This document shows, piece after piece, positions 5,880 through 11,198 of a stretch of 11,198 nt of DNA. The notes under the pieces are model-generated. The model was not told where the DNA came from. It saw only the letters and a list, made by a program, of their open reading frames with translations, and ran no database searches. The DNA is from Chroococcidiopsidaceae cyanobacterium CP_BM_RX_35 (lineage in GTDB: Bacteria > Cyanobacteriota > Cyanobacteriia > Cyanobacteriales > Chroococcidiopsidaceae), in contig JAFAVL010000515.1 of NCBI GenBank assembly GCA_019242465.1, forward strand, positions 1-11,198, written 5' to 3'. Position 1 is the stretch's first letter. Each line of letters begins with the position of its first letter. The position numbers and the translations under genes are program-made.

Positions 5880-7301
5880 ATGAGCGCGATCAGAATTGGA
5901 CAAGCCACACGACCACTAGCGGTGATTGGAATACTCTGTATCATTATCATTGTCTTGATTAAAACGATTTCAATCCTGACAACTCAGCCAACGGCTGTAG
6001 TTCAACCGCTCACCTCCGTCGTCTCAGGTTCAACGCCAACGGTGCAACTCCAAGCCCCAGCTTTGCTGCGGCAAGTACTAGTCAATCTCATCCAAGCAGC
6101 TCCGGCTATGGTTCAGAAAGTGCCAAGCGAGCCTGATGGCTACAACCAACTCGCTGCCAAATATATGCAGCAAGCTCGTGAGACTGGAGACTTTGGACTC
6201 AATGCTAAGGCTGAGTCGGCGCTCAAGTACTCATTTAAGGTTGCTCCAGATAACTACAAGGCGATTGAGCTACAGGCAGTACTCTTGCTGACCTACCACC
6301 AGTTTAGTGAAGCACTTACGGTGGCGCGTCAGGCGCAGCAGCTACGCCCACGGGACCCTGAAGTTTATGGTGCGATGACAGACGCGCTGGTTGAACTTGG
6401 TGACTATGAAGGAGCGAACACCGCAGTGCAAACGATGCTTGAGTTGCGACCAAATTCCACAGCCTATGCTCGGCTCTCTTATCTCCGCACCTTACACGGC
6501 GATCCAGAGGGCGCGATCACCGCGATGCGAACAGCTGCTAAGGTCGCAAATCCTCGGGATCGAGAGGGTGTGGCTTGGTATCGCCTGCAACTTGGCAACG
6601 AACTGATGAATGCTGGCTCACTGACGGAGGGGGAGCGCGAAGTAGATATAGCCCTCCATTCCTTTCCCAATTATCACTTGGCACTGGCTACCAAGGCTCG
6701 CGCCCGTATTGCTGCTGGCGATCTAGAAAGCGCCGTCAATTTCTATCAGCAGGCTCAGGAACGCGTGCCTCTGCCTGACACTGCCATAGCGCTTGGCAAT
6801 CTATACACTTACCTTGGCTACCGGGAGCAGGCGCAGCGACAGTATGACTTGGTTGAATTCATCGAACGCGCTGGCACAGCAATTAGTCAAACCTATTCCC
6901 GCGAACTGGCACTCTTTTGGGCTAACCATAATATGAAACTAGATGAGGCGCTAGTGATCGCGCAGCGAGAACAGCTTACGCGCTCTGACATCTACACTTT
7001 TGACGTGTTGGCGTGGTGTCTATTTAAGCAGGGGAAGTTGCCGGAGGCTAAGACAGCAATTGACAGCGCCTTACGGCTGGGGACGCGTGATGCTCGGATT
7101 TACTACCACGCTGGCATGATTCATCACGGCCTCGGCGATCGCCTCAAAGCTGGGAATTATCTCAAACTAGCACTGCAAACTAATCCCAGCTTTGACATTC
7201 TCCAGGCGGATATTGCCAGACAAACACTCAAATCATTCACTAATGAAAAGGAGAGTGGGGGAATTGCTCTCCCTCTCTTTGAGGGCACAAGAGCTTTATG
7301 A
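5880..7301 (+). CDS. Membrane-anchored tetratricopeptide-repeat (TPR) protein
   Basis: A 473-residue protein with one N-terminal membrane segment (about residues 12-30, PLAVIGILCIIIIVLIKTISIL) and no cleavage site, so it is probably anchored in the membrane with the rest in the periplasm. After a Pro/Thr/Val linker and a helical stretch, TPR-like helical pairs run over about residues 80-460. Recognisable units include KAIELQAVLLLTYHQFSEAL, EVYGAMTDALVELGDYEGAN, LALATKARARIAAGDLESAV, TAIALGNLYTYLGYREQAQ, FDVLAWCLFKQGKLPEAK and IYYHAGMIHHGLGDRLKAG. The ATG at 5880 has GAGGTG (5868-5873) 6 bases upstream; an in-frame GTG at 5847 lies inside the hairpin loop and is unlikely. Its TGA overlaps the next ATG (7298-7301), so it is coupled to the transporter. 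A scaffold role linking the secreted DUF4331 protein and the transporter is inferred. Confidence 0.88.
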   Translation: MSAIRIGQATRPLAVIGILCIIIIVLIKTISILTTQPTAVVQPLTSVVSGSTPTVQLQAPALLRQVLVNLIQAAPAMVQKVPSEPDGYNQLAAKYMQQARETGDFGLNAKAESALKYSFKVAPDNYKAIELQAVLLLTYHQFSEALTVARQAQQLRPRDPEVYGAMTDALVELGDYEGANTAVQTMLELRPNSTAYARLSYLRTLHGDPEGAITAMRTAAKVANPRDREGVAWYRLQLGNELMNAGSLTEGEREVDIALHSFPNYHLALATKARARIAAGDLESAVNFYQQAQERVPLPDTAIALGNLYTYLGYREQAQRQYDLVEFIERAGTAISQTYSRELALFWANHNMKLDEALVIAQREQLTRSDIYTFDVLAWCLFKQGKLPEAKTAIDSALRLGTRDARIYYHAGMIHHGLGDRLKAGNYLKLALQTNPSFDILQADIARQTLKSFTNEKESGGIALPLFEGTRAL

Positions 7302-8839
7302 CAAATACTCATCTATCAAATCTCCAACGCGCAGTAGCGACAATTCTGATTGCCCTAATCTTCTGCTTCGGCTCTGCCAGCGCGGCGATCGCGCACCCAC
7401 TAGGTAACTTCACTATCAACCATTTCGCTCGTCTCGAAGTCGGAACTGATCAGATTGCCATTCACTACGTGGTTGATATGGCAGAGATTCCGACTTTTCA
7501 AGTGTTACAAGCAACGGACACAGATGGTGACGGCTTACCATCGCCCTCGGAGCTTGACACCTATCTCAAGCAAGTCACCGCCCAGTATGCTGACGGCATT
7601 CTGCTTGCCGTTAATGGCACATCAATGCCGCTCGAGTCCGTTCCCAAAACAGTCACCATGCTGCCGGGAGTTGGTGGACTGCCAACTCTGCGGGTAGAGT
7701 GTGATTTCACTGGCGCGTTACCACCGGCAAACGATCCAAGCGCTACACAGCGACTGCGTTTCGAGGACAATAACCATCGCCATCGGCTTGGGTGGCACGA
7801 ACTGGTTGTGACTCCAGCTGTTGGAGTCACTCTCTTCAACAGCTCTGCCTTTGGTACTGCAGTGACTGATGAGCTTAAAGCTTATCCCGAAGACTTGCTT
7901 ACTGCGCCCCTAGACGAGCGCGTGGCGGAACTGTCATTCACCAGTGGTAAAGTGCCAGCCAGTGCCGCTGCGCTTCTCACTCGTGATGGTCGCCCAGCTA
8001 CTCCTGCACGCGATCGACTAGCTGAATTGATCGCTATACCAGAGATTACACCTACCGTGGCACTCTTGAGCCTACTTATTGCTACTGTACTTGGCAGTCT
8101 GCACGCGTTCTCTCCTGGTCACGGCAAGACGATTGTTGGTGCCTATCTAGTGGGTTCACGAGCGACAGCGCGTCATGCGGCTTTTCTGGGCTTGACGGTG
8201 ACGATTACACACACAATCGGCGTCTTTGCCCTCGGACTCGTGACACTCTTCGCCTCCCACTATATTGTTCCCGAACGCCTCTTTCCAATACTCAGCGCGA
8301 TCTCTGGTGGGATAGTTTTAGCTATTGGCTTGAGCCTTTTTGCCCGTCGGTTGCATCTAGTGATCGCCCTGGGGGAAGATAACCACTCCCACCACGAATA
8401 CCATCATCATGGGCATAGCCATGACCATCCACACCACGAACACTCTGACACTCAAGCAGTAACGCATTGTCACGGTGGGCAATCGCACTCTCACTTGCCA
8501 CCAGGTGATGGTACTCCAGTAACTTGGAACAGCCTGCTCGCACTTGGCATCTCAGGTGGAATACTCCCCTGTCCTTCAGCACTTGTTGTTTTCCTCTCCG
8601 CCGTCTCGCTACACCGTGTCGGTTTTGGACTCCTGCTGGTGCTGGCGTTCAGCCTCGGCTTAGCTGGCACACTGACTGCCATCGGGCTAGTTGTCGTCTA
8701 TCTAGGAAGTCTAATCAAGCGTCCATTGCCCTTTAAGAGTGCCCTCCGCGCCCTGCCGATTGCTAGTGCTTTGGTGATCGCCTGCATCGGTGCAGCGATC
8801 TGTTATGAAGCCATAGGGGGGGCAGCAGGTGTGTTCTGA
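7298..8839 (+). CDS. RcnA/NicO-type nickel/cobalt transporter with periplasmic N-terminal domain
   Basis: A 513-residue membrane protein. A signal peptide (1-32, ending AAIA) precedes a mature N-terminus HPLGNFTINH, so the first mature residue would be His33. A periplasmic domain (33-250) holds the EF-hand-like loop DTDGDGLPSPSE (74-85; acidic ligands at positions 1, 3, 5 and 12, but Pro at position 8). The permease part (251-513) has about six membrane segments. These include the NicO metal-site motif HAFSPGHGK (269-277), THTIGVFALG (304-313) and the second motif GGILPCPSALVVFLSAV (420-436). A loop at 362-399 between membrane segments is very rich in His. Known relatives (RcnA/NicO) move nickel or cobalt, in many cases as exporters; the metal and direction here cannot be read from sequence. 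The start ATG overlaps the TPR gene stop by 4 bp, confirming the operon. No metal-responsive regulator gene is seen nearby. Confidence 0.9.
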   Translation: MTNTHLSNLQRAVATILIALIFCFGSASAAIAHPLGNFTINHFARLEVGTDQIAIHYVVDMAEIPTFQVLQATDTDGDGLPSPSELDTYLKQVTAQYADGILLAVNGTSMPLESVPKTVTMLPGVGGLPTLRVECDFTGALPPANDPSATQRLRFEDNNHRHRLGWHELVVTPAVGVTLFNSSAFGTAVTDELKAYPEDLLTAPLDERVAELSFTSGKVPASAAALLTRDGRPATPARDRLAELIAIPEITPTVALLSLLIATVLGSLHAFSPGHGKTIVGAYLVGSRATARHAAFLGLTVTITHTIGVFALGLVTLFASHYIVPERLFPILSAISGGIVLAIGLSLFARRLHLVIALGEDNHSHHEYHHHGHSHDHPHHEHSDTQAVTHCHGGQSHSHLPPGDGTPVTWNSLLALGISGGILPCPSALVVFLSAVSLHRVGFGLLLVLAFSLGLAGTLTAIGLVVVYLGSLIKRPLPFKSALRALPIASALVIACIGAAICYEAIGGAAGVF

Positions 8840-8971
8840 ATACCACCTTCGCATCAGGGAGATATACAAGGCAGCGAATGAAAATCGCCCTAAATAAATT
8901 CAAATAGTTAGTTTACCAACCCGTAAGTTTACGTCACTTCAACATCCAGAATTTTTGGAGAAATAACTTGT

Positions 8972-9871
8972 ATGTCTACTTTTACACTTGTAAAACGTTC
9001 TACCCTAACAGCTGGCGTTGCGAGCCTGATTAGCTTATTAAGTCTTTTGAGTGCTAGCTCCTCCCGAGCTGCAACAATCAGCAATGGTAATTTTGCAACT
9101 GGCGATTACACTGGATGGAGTACTATCGGCGATGCTAGTATTCAAACTTCATCAGCTTTTGGTAGTATACCGCCTGAAGGGCAACAATTCGAAGCCTTAG
9201 TAACAACGGCAACTACCACACCACAGCTTTCAGGCTTTGATCATCCTAGCTTCTCAGGGATAAACCCAGTGTCTACAACAGATCTGGAAACATTTCTAGG
9301 TTTGCCAACTGAAGACGTGAATATACCTGGAAGTGGCAGTTTGGATATACTCAGTAATAGTGATGTTAACTTTTCCAAGAGGAAGGTTATTGGTGGTTCC
9401 GCCTTTAAACAAACAATCACTGCAAATGCCGGAGACCAAATTTCTTTTGAGTGGAATTTCCTTACCAATGAGCTAGTTCCAGAACCAAGTTATACAGACT
9501 ATGCTTTCTTCTCGGTTGTCCCGACTAATTCCTCAAGTAGTCCTATATTACTAGCTAATGCCGACCCCAGCGATCCATCGGCTTTCGGCCTTTCTGGGAC
9601 ACCTTTATCTGTATCTCCAGATCAAACTTCAGAGACTGGATTTCACACTCAGTTTTACACGATACCGACCACCGGAACCTACACATTGGGATTCGGAGTC
9701 GCTCAAGTGAATCCTGTAACTCCATTTGCAGATGATAATACTGGTAACTCCGCAGTATTGATTGACAACGTTTCGCTCACTTCTGTCCCTGAACCCAATC
9801 CGGCCTTTGGCATACTATTACTTGGTGTACTCAGTGCAGGTCCGTTGCTCAAACGCAAGCAGCGAACGTAG
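8972..9871 (+). CDS. PEP-CTERM sorting-domain protein
   Basis: A 299-residue exported protein. The signal peptide (about 1-34, LTAGVASLISLLSLLSASSSRAA) precedes ISNGNFATGDYTGWSTIGDASI (36-57), a pattern common at the start of beta-sandwich domains in this group. The body is rich in Ser/Thr and beta-strand. The C-terminus is a textbook PEP-CTERM signal: VPEP (272-275), a hydrophobic helix (278-293) and a basic end KRKQR (294-298). In organisms with exosortase this tail is processed so that the protein reaches the cell surface or the extracellular matrix. No exosortase is in this window. The start ATG has GGAG (8957-8960) 11 bases upstream. It lies 132 bp after the transporter with no obvious terminator between. 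A functional link to the metal operon is not supported. The ligand or role of the body domain is unknown. Confidence 0.9.
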   Translation: MSTFTLVKRSTLTAGVASLISLLSLLSASSSRAATISNGNFATGDYTGWSTIGDASIQTSSAFGSIPPEGQQFEALVTTATTTPQLSGFDHPSFSGINPVSTTDLETFLGLPTEDVNIPGSGSLDILSNSDVNFSKRKVIGGSAFKQTITANAGDQISFEWNFLTNELVPEPSYTDYAFFSVVPTNSSSSPILLANADPSDPSAFGLSGTPLSVSPDQTSETGFHTQFYTIPTTGTYTLGFGVAQVNPVTPFADDNTGNSAVLIDNVSLTSVPEPNPAFGILLLGVLSAGPLLKRKQRT

Positions 9872-9959
9872 TCTCAGTATGCAGATGATATACCTTCAAT
9901 CGCTTTTGAGAACACTACCCACAACCCAAACTTTTGCCGTTAGGTGGATAAAGAAATCG

Positions 9960-9975
9960 ACTCTTTTGGAAGAGT
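9960..9975 (+). terminator. Possible terminator stem after the PEP-CTERM gene
   Basis: ACTCTT (9960-9965) and AAGAGT (9970-9975) with loop TTGG form a short hairpin about 90 bases past the stop. No T-run follows, so it is weak evidence for termination. Confidence 0.25.
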
Positions 9976-10018
9976 AGACGGGGTTTAATTCAAGCCGGGA
10001 AACCTTCTAAATGAAAGG

Positions 10019-10036
10019 CAACTGGTTGCGGGTTTT
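10019..10036. repeat. Left terminal inverted repeat of the IS5-family element
   Basis: It is the perfect reverse complement of 11181-11198 over 18 bp. Two more bases (GG at 10017-10018) may belong, which cannot be tested because the right end stops at the window edge. Confidence 0.9.
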
Positions 10037-10141
10037 CCCGCCTGGCTGAATTTGTCTGAAAGCGGCTATTTACCTAGGATTCCATCGACTTTTACTAAAA
10101 TGGCTCAAGTCTTTTTAGTTTGACAGTCGGTAGGAGTAATA

Positions 10142-11008
10142 ATGCCTCAAACACAACAGTGGCAAAGGATTCCCACGCATTTGACCTTAGAACAGTTTGA
10201 GGAATTTGTCTTGCCCCACCTGCACAGGGGGAGTCGCGGTCCTCAACCGAAGCTCTCTTTGCACACAATCTTCAACTACATCCTAAAGCTGCTGTACCTC
10301 GGCTGTCAGTGGAAAGAGCTGCCCATCGAGAAGAACCAAGATGGGCGACCAGAGATCCACTACACCAGAATCTATGGTGCCTTTAGGCGCTATGAAATCC
10401 ATGGGTGCTTCGACACCATTTTCGTGGGTTCTGTGACACAGCTTCACCAAAAACAGTACCTCGACATCAGCGTCATCCATGGCGATGGTACAACGACAGT
10501 AGCGAAGAAAGGGGGCGACAATCTCGGATTCAGCGGACACAAGCACTTCAAAGGTGATAAGGTTGTTGCCTTCTGCGATCGCCACTGCAATGTGATTGCA
10601 CCTTTTGTTACAGCCCCTGGCAATTGCCATGAATCGTCGCTGTTGCTCAAAGCCTTGTCCCAAGTTACCTGCATTGCCAAGCATGTCGGACTTGAGCTGA
10701 ACAAGATCATCGTCAGTCTGGATGCAGCTTACGATAGTCGGACTAACCGCAAAGCCATTTTCAATCGTGGTATGGTCCCTAATATTCCGGCAAATCCACG
10801 AGGCAGACTTACTCCCAAGCGTGGACGCAAGCCTTTGTTCCAGCCAACTCTTCATCAGGAACGATTTTTCACTATCGAGCGAGTGTTCGCCTGGGAAGAT
10901 AAGTTTCGGCGCTTACTGCTGCGCTTTGAACGAATCAGTCAGTTGCACTATGCCTTGAAAAGCCTGGCCTACACGATGATTAATCTCCGGCATTTCTGCC
11001 AGAGCTAA
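10142..11008 (+). CDS. IS5-family transposase (DDE)
   Basis: A 288-residue, full-length transposase that acts on its own 18-bp ends. The N-terminal part (about 12-100) resembles the DUF4096-like DNA-binding region, with PKLSLHTIFNYILKLLYLGCQWKELP. The catalytic triad is D115 in VIHGDGTTV-like context (VIHGDGTTTVAKKGG), D194 in IIVSLDAAYDS, and E246 in the family signature IERVFAWEDKFRRLLLRFER (245-264). The start ATG has AGGAG (10132-10136) 5 bases upstream. There is no frameshift, and all catalytic residues are present, so it may be active. A HIP1 octamer lies inside the gene (10575-10582), suggesting long residence in cyanobacteria. The 190-codon open frame on the opposite strand is a shadow of this gene. 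Confidence 0.94.
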   Translation: MPQTQQWQRIPTHLTLEQFEEFVLPHLHRGSRGPQPKLSLHTIFNYILKLLYLGCQWKELPIEKNQDGRPEIHYTRIYGAFRRYEIHGCFDTIFVGSVTQLHQKQYLDISVIHGDGTTTVAKKGGDNLGFSGHKHFKGDKVVAFCDRHCNVIAPFVTAPGNCHESSLLLKALSQVTCIAKHVGLELNKIIVSLDAAYDSRTNRKAIFNRGMVPNIPANPRGRLTPKRGRKPLFQPTLHQERFFTIERVFAWEDKFRRLLLRFERISQLHYALKSLAYTMINLRHFCQS

Positions 11009-11030
11009 AGTTCTCGTCATCTATTCTCCA

Positions 11031-11054
11031 CTGGTCTCGATGCTAGAGACCCAG
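11031..11054 (+). terminator. Probable hairpin terminator of the IS5 transposase
   Basis: CTGGTCTC (11031-11038) pairs with GAGACCCAG (11046-11054) with one bulged base, followed by the T-rich ATTTGTTGTGTTT. It lies 22 bases after the transposase stop. Confidence 0.45.
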
Positions 11055-11180
11055 ATTTGTTGTGTTTGGGAAGCGGGGATATTGGGAAAAAGAGTATGAA
11101 AATTATCAAAATAGAGCGTTCTTTCTCCGCGAATGCTCAATTTGAGCTTACCGCTTGATATTTCACATCAACTTTTACAC

Positions 11181-11198
11181 AAAACCCGCAACCAGTTG
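11181..11198. repeat. Right terminal inverted repeat of the IS5-family element
   Basis: AAAACCCGCAACCAGTTG is the mate of 10019-10036 and ends exactly at the last base of the window. Confidence 0.9.

Larger units (their letters stand above)
10019..11198 (+). mobile_element. IS5-family insertion sequence, complete or nearly so
   Basis: Bases 10019-10036 (CAACTGGTTGCGGGTTTT) and 11181-11198 are perfect 18-bp inverted repeats, and a single IS5-type transposase lies between them. The length of about 1180 bp is in the family range. The right tip is the last base of the window, so the true end may extend by a base or more (the left side reads GGCAACTGG, starting at 10017) and no target duplication can be tested. 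The left end carries a small hairpin, GCGGG (10028-10032) with CCCGC (10037-10041). Confidence 0.9.
11009..11198. other. Non-coding 3' part of the IS5-family element
   Basis: After the hairpin at 11031-11054, the remaining bases up to the 18-bp inverted repeat at 11181-11198 contain no open frame of note. Confidence 0.6.

Noticed and set aside
10283..10855. A 190-codon open frame on the minus strand
   Set aside because: It lies wholly antisense to a clear IS5-family transposase with all catalytic residues, has no recognisable motif, and is best explained as a shadow.
1..11198. Composite transposon carrying the metal operon between two insertion sequences
   Set aside because: The two flanking elements belong to different families (ISL3 and IS5) with unrelated ends, so neither transposase could move the whole segment as one unit.

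Overview
The window reads as an accessory or plasmid-like piece of a cyanobacterial genome. Four copies of the cyanobacterial octamer GCGATCGC (HIP1) lie at 1950-1957, 7135-7142, 7385-7392 and 10575-10582. There is also a PEP-CTERM protein, and both insertion sequences are of types common in cyanobacteria. A genus cannot be fixed from the sequence. Both window ends coincide with the tips of insertion sequences (a 44-bp inverted repeat starting at base 1, an 18-bp inverted repeat ending at base 11198). This suggests a contig broken at repeated elements, so the flanks beyond are unknown.

Layout. (1) 1-1949: a complete ISL3-family insertion sequence with its transposase on the minus strand. It has cut off the 3' end of the neighbouring gene. 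(2) 1937-2681, minus strand: a two-gene operon, a small CxxC protein followed by a small IS-truncated protein. It is driven by a good sigma70-type promoter whose -10/-35 spacer is filled by a perfect palindrome, probably an operator. (3) 2704-3404, plus strand: a divergent operon with an XRE/HTH_26-like regulator, a 108-residue coiled-coil protein coupled to it by ATGA overlap, and the start of a third small gene. That third gene is interrupted by (4) a roughly 340-bp MITE-like element (3394-3736) with perfect 27-bp inverted repeats and no coding capacity. (5) 3737-4296: a long intergenic region without a recognisable gene. (6) 4297-8839: a tight three-gene operon on the plus strand, comprising a secreted DUF4331 protein, a membrane-anchored TPR protein, and an RcnA/NicO-type nickel/cobalt transporter with a periplasmic N-terminal domain. 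An 11-bp-arm hairpin lies between the first two genes, and the last two overlap by ATGA. (7) 8972-9871: a PEP-CTERM secreted protein. (8) about 10017-11198: a complete IS5-family insertion sequence.

How the genes may work together. The 4297-8839 operon is the most coherent functional unit. It encodes an exported protein of unknown function, a periplasm-facing TPR scaffold and a metal permease with a histidine-rich loop, an EF-hand-like loop and a predicted mature N-terminal histidine. I infer an envelope metal-handling (nickel/cobalt or related divalent metal) system. The metal, the transport direction and the role of DUF4331 are not shown by the sequence. The 1950-3404 block looks like a small regulated plasmid- or phage-type cassette that has been damaged on both sides by mobile elements.
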